Below the pieces are notes generated by a model, which worked only from the letters and a program-made list of their open reading frames with translations, did no database searches and was not told the DNA's origin. The position numbers and the translations under genes were made by a program. 62,674 bases of DNA. Source: Bacteriovorax stolpii (lineage in GTDB: Bacteria; Bdellovibrionota; UBA2428). Below, piece by piece: positions 41,648-50,066 of the stretch; positions within the stretch are counted from its first letter, which is position 1, and the number at the start of each line of letters is the position of its first letter. Location of the stretch: positions 1 through 62,674 of the forward strand of contig CAMCVE010000015.1 in NCBI GenBank assembly GCA_945881775.1. The letters are read 5' to 3'.

Positions 41648-42559
41648 GTGTCGCAACCCGATCAAGGCCTCCACATTGTCCCCAAATTCTCTCGTTTTGG
41701 GCGCGCCCTGCGACAAGACTTCGACGCCCGCTTTGCAGATCCCCTCAGGGCCTCGCGCGAGCGTTTTGTCTGGGATTATTGGAATGTCCCCGGCCAGTAC
41801 ACCCTGCTTCGCGCACCGCTGACTTCGCTTTTTTCTATCGAAGCGATCGATGGCTTTCTTGACGAGCTAAGCCTTTGGGCTCAAGAAAAATTGGGACTCA
41901 CCACGATCTCTCACCCGTGGGCGAGTTGCTATGTCGAAGGATGCGAGCAACGCTTTCACACCGATGCGGCGCACGGACCTTGGGCTTTCGTTTACTCGCT
42001 CACCCCCGCCTCCTTCAGCAAAAAAGCCCAAGGAGGATTCACTCGTATCGCGCGCGAATTTGTGAACCAAGATCTGAGCTTGCCTCGCGAAGAAAACACC
42101 ATGTTTATCGACATCGAATCTCGTTTTGATCGACTCGTGGTTTTCGATCCTCGCCGTCCTCACGCTGTCGAAAAGGTCCGAGGCGTGCAAGACGTGCGCG
42201 AAGCCCGCCTTGTGATTCATGGTTGGTTTACGGCGCCCCAACCCTTCTACGATACCAAACTCCCTAAAAAAACAGCCGCTGCAGCTCTTCGCATCCTAAA
42301 AAAGGAATGTGCCTCGAGCCTCAAAGCTTCGAGTCTCTCGTGGCAAGGTCTTGGTGTTTTGCGCGTGGACAAGTCCGCTCAAGTGGCTTGGCTTTCCTCG
42401 CTCATCGTAGACCGAGTGACGCTTGACTACGCGGATGCGCGCTCAAGACAAGCCTTCCTTGGTCGCCTCCAAAAGGGACTCGACGCCAACAAGCAATGGA
42501 CGAAGCTTTGCCGAGCTTTTGGAAAATCCAGACTCACACTGCCGTTTGAATGCGAATAA
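41648..42559 (+). CDS. 2-oxoglutarate/Fe(II)-dependent oxygenase-like protein
   Basis: The 303-residue protein has the double-stranded beta-helix motifs: an HxD pair in RFHTDAAHGPWAFVYSL, a distal His in PRRPHAVEKVRG and an Arg in REARLVIHGWF, which would bind 2-oxoglutarate. The C-terminal 100 residues form an extra helical part I do not recognise. Prolyl-hydroxylase-like members hydroxylate proteins or small molecules; the target is unknown. The GTG start has no Shine-Dalgarno but lies 7 bp after a predicted -10, consistent with a leaderless mRNA. It stands alone. Confidence 0.7.
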   Translation: MSQPDQGLHIVPKFSRFGRALRQDFDARFADPLRASRERFVWDYWNVPGQYTLLRAPLTSLFSIEAIDGFLDELSLWAQEKLGLTTISHPWASCYVEGCEQRFHTDAAHGPWAFVYSLTPASFSKKAQGGFTRIAREFVNQDLSLPREENTMFIDIESRFDRLVVFDPRRPHAVEKVRGVQDVREARLVIHGWFTAPQPFYDTKLPKKTAAAALRILKKECASSLKASSLSWQGLGVLRVDKSAQVAWLSSLIVDRVTLDYADARSRQAFLGRLQKGLDANKQWTKLCRAFGKSRLTLPFECE

Positions 42560-42573
42560 AGACGGGTCCGCGA

Positions 42574-43182
42574 TTATTTGGTCAGTGATTTTTCTTTGAG
42601 GAACGAATCGATACGCTTGTGCAGGTCCGAAAGCTTGCCGTTGTTATCGAGCACAACTGTCGCCAGTCGCCGAATAATGTCCGTGTCTTGCATCTGAATC
42701 ATCAGACGAACTTCGTCGATGCCCATCGTGTCTCGCTTCATGATGCGCTTCACGCGTTTTTCAACGTCGACCTGAAGAGCCACCACACCCCTAAGGCCTT
42801 TGTCGAAACCGCCTTCAAAAACCCGAGCTCCCTCGATAAAAGCGAAGGGTGTGCCGGATTCTTTCCAGCGCACGCGAAGCTTGTCGATGGCCTTGGAGAC
42901 AAGAGGATCAATCGCACCCTCGAGGTTTTTCTTTTCGTGAGGGTTGAGCATAATGCGCTTGAGCATCTTCGTGCGATCAAGCCCCCCTTGAGCATTGAGA
43001 ATTTCGTTGCCGAAAATCTTGTAGATCGCCTGAAAGCCTTCTCGGCCTTCTTCAGTGTCTTTGTTGATCAGGCGCCGGGACAACTCTTCGATATTCACCG
43101 AGGGATAACCCTTGGACCCGAGATATTCCACCACGCTTGTTTTGCCTGTACCCCAAAGACCCGTGAGACCCCAAACTTGCAT
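42574..43182 (-). CDS. coaE: Dephospho-CoA kinase
   Basis: CoaE adds the 3'-phosphate in the last step of CoA synthesis. From ATG 43182 the protein has 202 residues, the usual size, and begins MQVWGLTGLWGTGKTS with a P-loop (GLWGTGKTS). The lid and dephospho-CoA region (LDRTKMLKRIMLNP, then EGAIDPLV) follow. The P-loop is slightly unusual (GxWGTGKT rather than GGIGSGKS) and the usual VDxP ending is weak, so it is a diverged member. A TAGTCT box ends 7 bp before the ATG and no Shine-Dalgarno is present. Confidence 0.85.
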   Translation of the reverse strand: MQVWGLTGLWGTGKTSVVEYLGSKGYPSVNIEELSRRLINKDTEEGREGFQAIYKIFGNEILNAQGGLDRTKMLKRIMLNPHEKKNLEGAIDPLVSKAIDKLRVRWKESGTPFAFIEGARVFEGGFDKGLRGVVALQVDVEKRVKRIMKRDTMGIDEVRLMIQMQDTDIIRRLATVVLDNNGKLSDLHKRIDSFLKEKSLTK

Positions 43183-43189
43183 AGAGCCA

Positions 43190-43195
43190 AGACTA
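43190..43195 (-). promoter_or_regulatory. Predicted coaE -10 element (leaderless spacing)
   Basis: TAGTCT on the minus strand ends 7 bp before ATG 43182. No good -35 is seen (TCGAAG at 17 bp). Confidence 0.3.
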
Positions 43196-43267
43196 GGCCC
43201 ACTTGAGCGCTTCTTCGAGCAAATAATCGCAAGAATTTTCGCCGAGCGCGCCACTCGCCGCGCCCTC

Positions 43268-43296
43268 TTGATAAAACTCCCGCAGCGGCTCAAGAT
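43268..43296 (+). promoter_or_regulatory. Predicted promoter of the gene at 43305
   Basis: TTGATA (43268-43273) and CAAGAT (43291-43296) are 17 bp apart; the -10 ends 8 bp before the ATG. Confidence 0.45.
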
Positions 43297-43304
43297 GAGG
43301 GGGC

Positions 43305-43823
43305 ATGAAAAAGCTATTTATCGCCTTGAGTCTTGTCGCCAGCACCTTGCAGATTCGATCCGCTCTTGCCGAGGAGCTCACGAATTTCACGGGTCACTGG
43401 AAGGGCTCCGGACAAATGATCCAGCGCAGCCCTTGGACCGGAAACAAAACCGAAGCCTGCTCCTCGATTGAAATCAAAATCGTCCAAGTAACGGACCGTT
43501 TTACGATGCAGCACTACGACGCCACCTGTGGACTGCTGAGCCCGGACTGGGGACCGATGAACCTCGAGATTCACGGCACCAAGCTTGTCGAGAGATTCGA
43601 AGACGAAGACCCCATCGAAGTCGGAAGCATCGAAGGCAATATCCTGCGCACAACATTTCATGAATCTGCGACCTACGCATTCAATCTGAGACTCAACCCG
43701 CCCGCAGCGAGTGGAAAAGACCCCACTCTTGACTCCTACTACGGTGTTCAAAACGCCATGGGAACGATCGTGATTGAAGGGCGCCTAGATCCAGTGAGCT
43801 CCACTCTTAGCAACCTAGAGTGA
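43305..43823 (+). CDS. Unrecognised small secreted protein
   Basis: The 172-residue protein has a clear signal peptide (MKKLFIALSLVASTLQIRSALA). The remainder looks like a beta-barrel/lipocalin-size domain: LTNFTGHWKGSGQMIQ at the start is typical of such folds, and two Cys (EACSSIEI, DATCGLLS) could form a disulphide. I cannot name the family. It is divergent from coaE and converges on the L,D-transpeptidase-like gene, overlapping its stop by 9 bp. Confidence 0.8.
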   Translation: MKKLFIALSLVASTLQIRSALAEELTNFTGHWKGSGQMIQRSPWTGNKTEACSSIEIKIVQVTDRFTMQHYDATCGLLSPDWGPMNLEIHGTKLVERFEDEDPIEVGSIEGNILRTTFHESATYAFNLRLNPPAASGKDPTLDSYYGVQNAMGTIVIEGRLDPVSSTLSNLE

Positions 43824-44726
43824 GCTTTCTTCAAAAATAGCCAAGACCGGCAATATCCCGCGAGCGTTTCTCTCTTCGACCCACGCCTGGAATTCTTCTT
43901 CACAAGCGCGAGGCAGGCGAGGACACCCGTAGGTCGACGAGCTTTCGAGCGGCATCGCGTCTCGCAGATTTTCGTGAGCATGAATCCAGAAGTCCTTGCG
44001 CTCGAGCAGTGCCCCTTGATTCCGATAGGCTTCGTTTTGATCGGACACGAGGGGCGTCATCCGCACAGGCATCAGCAGCTCGGCTGAATTGAGACGTGTC
44101 CCCCAGGTTTTCTTGCCTTTGTGAATTCGTTTTCCGGTATCGAGCGCATAACGTCCGATCGTTGAACGCGGTCGTGTCTTGATCGTGGCACCGTTGAATT
44201 CGACGTCCGGTCGGAACATGCAAAGATCATAGTGTGACTGCGTTCCGAAATGTTCTTTGTTTTTGATCCACTCGGCCTTGAGTGAAACCGGTGTTTCGGC
44301 GATCACCCAGTTGCGAAGATCCCGCTGAGTGGCCTTGAGGCCAGCCAAATCCCTCAGCGAAGCAAAGAGCGTCTGACCACGACCTAGAACGCGACAACGC
44401 GTGTAACCTTCGTCAGGAGATCCCCACGTGAGAGTGCCCGCCTCACAACGATTCTGCGGCAGGACAACTTCAACATCGACGCCCTCTGCCTGAATCGGCT
44501 GAGCCCCACTCTCGGGAAAGATCTCGCCGCTGAGAACAAGACTCGAAGACTGAGCCTTAAGAACAGGAATCTTGGCCTCGAGCTCGGCGTCGCTCAGCAA
44601 AGCGTAAGGGTCGCGGAATTGAGGCATGGGAGGGGGCTTCGGAACATCAGACGATTCGCGCGCGATGGCAAAACTCGTGAAGAAGAAAACGAGGAGCGCA
44701 GAAGCTAGAAATTTTTGAGCGCCCAC
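43815..44726 (-). CDS. Secreted L,D-transpeptidase-like (YkuD) protein
   Basis: Near the C-terminus the protein has FWIHAHENLRDAMPLESSS followed by TYGCPRLPRACEEEF. This matches the YkuD active site (HG...SxGCxR) with a catalytic Cys and upstream His. L,D-transpeptidases cross-link or trim peptidoglycan or attach proteins to it. The Trp-Gly-containing middle is unusual. A signal peptide (KFLASALLVFFFTSFAIA) puts it in the periplasm. I use GTG 44726 because a shared promoter block overlaps the ATGs at 44738 and 44753; those longer starts remain possible. None has a Shine-Dalgarno. Confidence 0.65.
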   Translation of the reverse strand: MGAQKFLASALLVFFFTSFAIARESSDVPKPPPMPQFRDPYALLSDAELEAKIPVLKAQSSSLVLSGEIFPESGAQPIQAEGVDVEVVLPQNRCEAGTLTWGSPDEGYTRCRVLGRGQTLFASLRDLAGLKATQRDLRNWVIAETPVSLKAEWIKNKEHFGTQSHYDLCMFRPDVEFNGATIKTRPRSTIGRYALDTGKRIHKGKKTWGTRLNSAELLMPVRMTPLVSDQNEAYRNQGALLERKDFWIHAHENLRDAMPLESSSTYGCPRLPRACEEEFQAWVEERNARGILPVLAIFEESSL

Positions 44727-44736
44727 AATGACTGGC

Positions 44737-44763
44737 ATTATGTTGCGCCGCATTACGAGTCAA
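44737..44763 (-). promoter_or_regulatory. Predicted promoter of the L,D-transpeptidase-like gene (shared block)
   Basis: On the minus strand TTGACT (44758-44763) and CATAAT (44737-44742) are 15 bp apart with GCGGCGCAA between. The block at 44736-44751 is 15/16 identical to 60967-60982 upstream of another secreted-protein gene. Confidence 0.45.
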
Positions 44764-44780
44764 TTGAGAACAGAGAAAAA

Positions 44781-44856
<76 letters not shown>

Positions 44857-44874
44857 ACATCCTCTTGGGAACCT

Positions 44875-44896
44875 GGGACTTCTCGCACGAAGTCCC
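44875..44896. terminator. Hairpin between the alpha/beta hydrolase gene and tRNA-Lys
   Basis: GGGACTT and AAGTCCC pair around an 8-base loop, just past the stop of the minus-strand hydrolase gene and just upstream of the tRNA. No T-run follows, so it is a weak terminator or a processing structure. Confidence 0.35.
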
Positions 44897-44913
44897 CCTT
44901 GAATCAAGATCTA

Positions 44914-45864
44914 TTAACGGCGCTCAGCCACTCCAGAACCCACGAGCCAGTCGGTGGTCTCAGCCACGAAATCACCACGAGCAGGACCGAATTCGAGACT
45001 GTGTTCAGCCTTGAAGCTTTGGTAGCGCTTCACGCCCTTGTAAGGCACAAAGAGCTCAGAGTAAGCGCGCTGGCTGTCGACCATCTGATCGTTCTCACCC
45101 GTCATCACCATGAGCGGGATGCGCATGTCGTAGATCTCACGATTTGTGATCTTTGTGAGAGTCTTGGCGGCTTTTAGAAGGCCCACGCTCACCTTGCGAA
45201 GACTCATGGGATCATTCCGAATCCATTCCAGCCCGCGGCCCGACGAAACGAACCATTCGTCTTGTAGAGGAGTGTCGATCAACGCGTGATCGTCCTTAAG
45301 CAAAAGACCCACTTTCTCGAAGAGATTGTACTCAGCCTGCTTTCTCATGTGAGTCGAAGGCGCAAGAATAATGAGAGACTTGAAGGGCGCGAGGCCCTGC
45401 TTTTCGGCTTCAACAACATATGGAACTGCAATCCGCACGCCGAAACAATTGGCCATAAGGTGCAGATCGATGTCTCGACCGATCTCGAGACCTTGCTTAC
45501 GAAGCTCTTTGCGAAAAAGCACAACCGCGTCGTTCACATCTTTCAGGAGCTGGGCGCCGCTTGCTGCGTAGCCACGCTCCGTAGCGCTTCGGCCAGAACC
45601 TCGACGATCAAAGGCCAGCACAGAGACACCGCGACGGGCAAAAGCTTCGCCCGCCCCAGAGGCACGCATCCACTCTGCATGGCTTTGCAAACCGTGAACA
45701 AAAAGCACGGCAGCCTTGGGCTTTTTGGCCATGAAGTGAATGGCGTGCTGACGAGTCCCATCGTGACCCGAATAATAGAGATCGACGTTCTCTGCACGCG
45801 CGGCAAAACTTGCTACAACGACAGCAGCAGCAACAACAAAGTTCTTCCTGAACACCGACAACAT
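44914..45864 (-). CDS. Secreted alpha/beta hydrolase with a Cys nucleophile elbow
   Basis: The 316-residue protein has a signal peptide (MLSVFRKNFVVAAAVVVASFAARA), then the monoacylglycerol-lipase-like core: VLFVHGLQSHAEW (oxyanion HG), LAFDRRGSGRS, and catalytic Asp (TGENDQMV) and His (KAEHSLEFG). The nucleophile elbow reads MANCFGVRIA, giving A-N-C-F-G where GxSxG is expected, so the nucleophile would be Cys as in dienelactone hydrolase, or the enzyme is inactive as an esterase. It would act outside the cytoplasm. It starts 1 bp after the stop of the epimerase gene, the third gene of the GH3 operon. Confidence 0.8.
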   Translation of the reverse strand: MLSVFRKNFVVAAAVVVASFAARAENVDLYYSGHDGTRQHAIHFMAKKPKAAVLFVHGLQSHAEWMRASGAGEAFARRGVSVLAFDRRGSGRSATERGYAASGAQLLKDVNDAVVLFRKELRKQGLEIGRDIDLHLMANCFGVRIAVPYVVEAEKQGLAPFKSLIILAPSTHMRKQAEYNLFEKVGLLLKDDHALIDTPLQDEWFVSSGRGLEWIRNDPMSLRKVSVGLLKAAKTLTKITNREIYDMRIPLMVMTGENDQMVDSQRAYSELFVPYKGVKRYQSFKAEHSLEFGPARGDFVAETTDWLVGSGVAERR

Positions 45865-45865
45865 T

Positions 45866-47032
45866 TTAGTTTCCTTTCACTTCTCCGAGACCTAAGCCTC
45901 GATTGCGCGAGGCCGTATTATGAACGAGTCCTGCGAGTCCAAACTTGAGCATCGGCTCAGCGCGATCTTTTTCGAGGAGGATATCTCCGAAGGCGCCTTC
46001 TTGAGAGACAAGTGCCCCACCCGCGGCACGCGCCAGCACAAGAGCTGCGCGTGAGAGCACGGACGTTTCACCGACTTGAGCGCCGACAATAATTTCCCAA
46101 CCGAGCTCACGAACAAGCGTCGCGATTTCGAGCGAACGCAGCAGACCACCGAGCTTGGAGACGCGCATGTTCGCTACCCAGCGGGCCGGATGAACGGCCG
46201 CCTGACTCACGTCTTGAATGCGACAAAGCGATTCGTCGAGAATGATACCGATGTTTTGCCTGCGACTGAGCTCAGACAAACGAGAAAAATCGTGGGGGGC
46301 AAAGGGTTCTTCAATAGCCCACGGCTTGAGTGGGGCGCGGTCTAGGAACGCATCAATCTCGGTCTCGCGCCCCGCCCAGGCGTTGTTGCCATCGAGGCGC
46401 AGACGAAATTCAAAAGGACTGCGCGTGGCATACGCCGAAGCGATAAGTCTCACGGGTGGCCAGCAAAGCCTGAGCCCCGGCATCACCTTGCTCTTCAGTG
46501 TCGCGAGCCTCGCGCTGTCTTCAGATTCATTTGCGACGACTTTGAGCTTAAAATCCGAAAAACCAAAACGCAGATACTTGTCCACGTTACAATCGAACTT
46601 CTCCGCATCATCCGCCGACAAAACAGCTGCATAACTAAAACGTGTGCGCTCCTCTGAGACTCCAAGCAGGCGCTCGAGACTTACGCCACGTTCTTTGGCT
46701 AGCAGATCGAGGATCGCGAGCTCAAGAGCACACCAGGCGGAAAGATTTTTCTCGATCTCCGAGTTCAACTCCCTGGAGAGTTCTCGAAGATCTGCCAATG
46801 TCGCCACTCGCGACTCAATGAGAGCAATCTTGCTCTGAGCCCAGGTCATGGCTCCCTCGAGAGTCTCGCCCGTCACGTAAACGCGGGGGCACCCCTCGCC
46901 GAGTCCCTTAAATCCACCTCGCTCGGCCGTCACCCAAACACTTTCGGTGACATGTCTTTCGGCCGATGCGTGCTTAAAGGACACCTTCATCGGAATCTGA
47001 AGTGGACTCAGGCTGAGCTTGATCTTGTTCAT
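45866..47032 (-). CDS. Enolase-superfamily dipeptide epimerase / muconate-lactonising-type enzyme
   Basis: The 388-residue protein has all the MLE-subgroup residues: K162 and K164 (DFKLKV), metal ligands D213 (LRLDGNNAW), E240 (AIEEPF) and D265 (ILDESLC), and K292 (RVSKLGG). This set is that of L-Ala-D/L-Glu (dipeptide) epimerases, OSB synthase and cycloisomerases. K164 to D213 is 49 residues, about 20 more than in dipeptide epimerases, so an insertion sits near residues 183-206. The ATG overlaps the GH3 stop by one base (TAATG). No signal peptide is seen, and no menaquinone genes are nearby. Confidence 0.85.
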   Translation of the reverse strand: MNKIKLSLSPLQIPMKVSFKHASAERHVTESVWVTAERGGFKGLGEGCPRVYVTGETLEGAMTWAQSKIALIESRVATLADLRELSRELNSEIEKNLSAWCALELAILDLLAKERGVSLERLLGVSEERTRFSYAAVLSADDAEKFDCNVDKYLRFGFSDFKLKVVANESEDSARLATLKSKVMPGLRLCWPPVRLIASAYATRSPFEFRLRLDGNNAWAGRETEIDAFLDRAPLKPWAIEEPFAPHDFSRLSELSRRQNIGIILDESLCRIQDVSQAAVHPARWVANMRVSKLGGLLRSLEIATLVRELGWEIIVGAQVGETSVLSRAALVLARAAGGALVSQEGAFGDILLEKDRAEPMLKFGLAGLVHNTASRNRGLGLGEVKGN

Positions 47033-48882
47033 TAGAGGCTTCCTACTTCACGCAGAGAAACTACGGGAGTCTTCATGGAAACGTTCAGAGAAGAAGCCGT
47101 CACCAGGAACTCCTCCGGCACTAGAGACGAATGGCGCGTCTGCGACAGGATGCGAATGTTGTCCGGATCGGACTTCGAGCCGTCCCATCCCACATGAGGC
47201 GAGAAGTCGAACTTGATGTCCTTGGCGAATTGTAAGGCCACAATCTTAAACTGACCTTCACGCTGACCCTGATCCAGATAGAAGCGCTTGAAGCTCTCGT
47301 AGCTTCCGCGCTTGAGGATACAAATCCTCAGCGGCTTCACGCGTCCGCTGGCGCGCTTGGCGGCATACTCAATGTTGATTTGTCCGAGAACTTGATCGAG
47401 TTTGTCCTGGAAGCGTTTGCACTCCTCCAAGGCCTCAACTCCCCTGCTTTCGAGCTTTGAATCTTTCACCTTCGGCGAGACTTCGTAGTACAGCGTGTAG
47501 CGCTGCTCTTCGGGGCTGCAGCTCATCACGTAGAATTCGCTGTCCACTCCCATCTCTTTTTCGAGTTGGCCGACGGCAGAAATCACCTGATTCTCGTAAA
47601 GTTTCTCGCCGGTGATGCTCGTGACACCTTTTCCTTTTTGTAAAAAGCGAATCATTGGGACCGGTCCGTAGAAACCATCCACTTGAACAATGTCGTTCAT
47701 GTTGTAGCGATAGAGACCGTAGTTCGTTGTGATAAAGACATAGTAGTTCTTCTTGTCCTCGAGACTTTCGAGACCAATAAAAGACTTATCGCCATTGTCC
47801 CAGTCGCTTTGCTCGACGAACTCAAAAACGCAGTTAAAGAAAGTAGGGACACCCGCGTTGGTTCCTGTCATCACCGGCACGCTGCCGCGGAACTCGGACG
47901 AAAGATATCCGAGGTCTCTCAGAAGTGTGTCCTCATGAAACTGCCCCGCGAGCTGATCGAGGAAAATCGAACTCGATCCTCCCGTCCAAACACCCACAGC
48001 CTGAAGGCCAGGCCAGATGTGCTTGATCTTGAGAGTTCCTGCGGCTTTCAGTGCGCGCAGCTCGACAGCGCGTTCCGGCAAGGGGCACAAACGGCTTTGA
48101 ACATCGCCTTTAGCCTGCCCATCGAGCTCGGACAGTCGCGAGTAGCGACCCGCTTCGATGTCTGCAATCATCGCATCGATATTGGTAGCAATCAGTCCCA
48201 CGAGCTTGGCAATCGTGCTTGGGTTGGCTGTGGTCAGGAAGCTCAGATCACCCGCCTCGAGGGCGAGACGCAGAATCGTGTGGTACTTCAGGTCGTAGTC
48301 TTCAATCGAAAAAACGGAAGCAGGGATGACGTATTTCTTACGAACAACAGAAGGCAATCCATTGTACATGTGCCCTGATGTTGAACCAAAGCTCCGACCC
48401 GAATCCAGATGTCCCTCAATAGCGGGACTCACAATTGCGAGCACACGCCCGTCAAACATTTTGGGACGAGCCTTGAGGAGGTTGTAAGTGAAAAAGTCCG
48501 TGCACGCACGGTGCGCCTTCAGGGCTTCCTCATGCACGGGGATGTACTTGGGTTCGCCCGTCGTGCCGCTCGTAACGGCATAGAAGAGTGGGTTCTTCGA
48601 GAGAAGCACGGGCTCGTTTGTGCGGTCCTGCTCCATCACGTAAGGACGCATCTTCTCGTAGTCGAGCACAGGCACTCGAGCGCGGTAGGCTTCCATCGAG
48701 TTGATCTCTGCGAAGCCGTGCTCTTTGCCGAAGCGGGTTGATGACTGCTCGCGAAGAATCGAGAGAAGCAGACGTTCCTGACTGCCTTTGAGGTCATTCA
48801 TTTCCACCTTCAAACGACGCTCGAGCTTTTGGCCTTTGCGACGCACGACAAATGGGATCAAATAAGCGGTCAATGACTTCAT
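47032..48882 (-). CDS. GH3-family acyl-acid amido synthetase-like protein
   Basis: The 616-residue protein is a GH3-type adenylating enzyme. The P-loop SGTTGEPKYIPV, the ATP-binding YGLYRYNMNDIV and the hinge-side SITGEKLYENQV are in the family order. Plant GH3 proteins join amino acids to jasmonate, auxin or benzoates through an acyl-adenylate; bacterial members are mostly uncharacterised. It has no signal peptide. I start at ATG 48882 with GGAG 6 bp upstream; a TTG at 48894 is in frame. It leads the operon GH3-epimerase-hydrolase under a strong promoter (48942-48970). Confidence 0.9.
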   Translation of the reverse strand: MKSLTAYLIPFVVRRKGQKLERRLKVEMNDLKGSQERLLLSILREQSSTRFGKEHGFAEINSMEAYRARVPVLDYEKMRPYVMEQDRTNEPVLLSKNPLFYAVTSGTTGEPKYIPVHEEALKAHRACTDFFTYNLLKARPKMFDGRVLAIVSPAIEGHLDSGRSFGSTSGHMYNGLPSVVRKKYVIPASVFSIEDYDLKYHTILRLALEAGDLSFLTTANPSTIAKLVGLIATNIDAMIADIEAGRYSRLSELDGQAKGDVQSRLCPLPERAVELRALKAAGTLKIKHIWPGLQAVGVWTGGSSSIFLDQLAGQFHEDTLLRDLGYLSSEFRGSVPVMTGTNAGVPTFFNCVFEFVEQSDWDNGDKSFIGLESLEDKKNYYVFITTNYGLYRYNMNDIVQVDGFYGPVPMIRFLQKGKGVTSITGEKLYENQVISAVGQLEKEMGVDSEFYVMSCSPEEQRYTLYYEVSPKVKDSKLESRGVEALEECKRFQDKLDQVLGQINIEYAAKRASGRVKPLRICILKRGSYESFKRFYLDQGQREGQFKIVALQFAKDIKFDFSPHVGWDGSKSDPDNIRILSQTRHSSLVPEEFLVTASSLNVSMKTPVVSLREVGSL

Positions 48883-48941
48883 ACTATTCTCCAACTCTGA
48901 GGGCTCTTTAACCCAATTTTAACAAGATCTTAACGCATGGC

Positions 48942-48970
48942 ATTATCTCGCCTAACAGCCCTCCAGTCAA
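48942..48970 (-). promoter_or_regulatory. Promoter of the GH3 operon
   Basis: On the minus strand TTGACT (48965-48970) and GATAAT (48942-48947) are 17 bp apart, giving a leader of about 53 bases with a Shine-Dalgarno. Confidence 0.7.
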
Positions 48971-49065
48971 GGGAAGTCTGCATCCCTCAAGGTGGCGGAA
49001 ATAGAGGTTTCTGGCACCCTAGGCGCAAGCCAAGAGACACTAATTTGGTGAAAACTCGGGCTCCA

Positions 49066-50052
49066 ATGAATGATCTCATTCGAAACATGGCCCTCACAAG
49101 CACCCTACTCGCCAGCCTCGATGCGGCAGCCGCTAGCAAATCTTTTGCTGGCCTCGGCGCCCTCGTTACCGCCACACCGAGCGGACAGATTCTTGATGTG
49201 TCTCGCCACACCTCGATCGAGGTTGATGGTCGCGCCCTGCCGCCGCTCGTGAGCTTCAAAGATCTTATCCGAGCCAGACAGGCCCTCGACTCCGAGGCGC
49301 CTCTTCAAACACTCCCAATCGCCGATCTCAAGCTCCCTCTGCCCGCCACACTTGTGCAAAGTCTCGGCATCGGACTGAGCTACCCCGACCACCGAAACGA
49401 TGTGAAGCTTCAGTCGACCGTTTACTTCGAAAAAAATGCCAAACCCACAAGACTCACGGACCCCGTTCCTTTGCGCGAAAATCTCGACTACGAAACCGAG
49501 GTCTCCCTCTTGCTGCACCGAAGTGAGCCCCATCTTTTTGGCTACCTGCTGCACAACGATCTCACAGATCGTCGCACCCAAGTTTTTGAATTCGACAAAA
49601 AAAATCCAGCGCCCGGCTTCGCCAAATCAAAAAGCTTTCCTCTTGCGAATGCCCATGGAGTGCTGATGGCTGTTGGCAACGAGAGTCTCTGGAAATCACT
49701 CTCCGCACGACTTTATGTGAATGGAGAGTTGCGCCAATCACTGGCTACCGCAAACAATGTCCTCACACCGACCGAAATTCACCGAGCAATTTTCTCGGAC
49801 CCAAAGCTCTCGGGCACCGCAGAATGGATACTTATCGGCACAGGGACTCCCAGCGGAACGATCTTCGTAGCACCGAGCAAATGGGCGCAGCTTTATCTCT
49901 ACGTGCGCTCAGGCTTCAACATGACGCGCGCTCGCGAGTCGTGGCTCAAAAAGTTTCAGTTCCTAGCTCCTGGCGACAAACTGGAATTCCGGTCCGAAGT
50001 TTTGGGTCATTTTTCGAGCCATGTCGAAGCGATTGACACGTCCCACGACTGA
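49066..50052 (+). CDS. Fumarylacetoacetate hydrolase (FAH)-family protein
   Basis: The 328-residue protein carries the FAH fold's metal-binding Glu/Asp set: YETEVSLLLHR, GYLLHNDLTDRRTQ, a KSFPLANAHGVLM segment and TGTPSGTIF near the end. Members hydrolyse C-C bonds in acylpyruvates or hydrate dienoates; the Gly-rich ends here deviate from typical (NDLTDR for NDVSxR). I start at ATG 49066; the frame is open to 48937. It is divergent from the GH3 operon (183 bp between starts) and could act on a related acyl acid. The promoter of the next gene lies in its last 20 bp. Confidence 0.8.
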   Translation: MNDLIRNMALTSTLLASLDAAAASKSFAGLGALVTATPSGQILDVSRHTSIEVDGRALPPLVSFKDLIRARQALDSEAPLQTLPIADLKLPLPATLVQSLGIGLSYPDHRNDVKLQSTVYFEKNAKPTRLTDPVPLRENLDYETEVSLLLHRSEPHLFGYLLHNDLTDRRTQVFEFDKKNPAPGFAKSKSFPLANAHGVLMAVGNESLWKSLSARLYVNGELRQSLATANNVLTPTEIHRAIFSDPKLSGTAEWILIGTGTPSGTIFVAPSKWAQLYLYVRSGFNMTRARESWLKKFQFLAPGDKLEFRSEVLGHFSSHVEAIDTSHD

Positions 50053-50060
50053 ACTAAATT
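50033..50060 (+). promoter_or_regulatory. Predicted promoter of the gene at 50067 (leaderless spacing)
   Basis: TTGACA (50033-50038) and TAAATT (50055-50060) are 16 bp apart, straddling the FAH stop codon. The -10 ends 6 bp before ATG 50067. Confidence 0.55.
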
Positions 50061-50066
50061 GATCGC

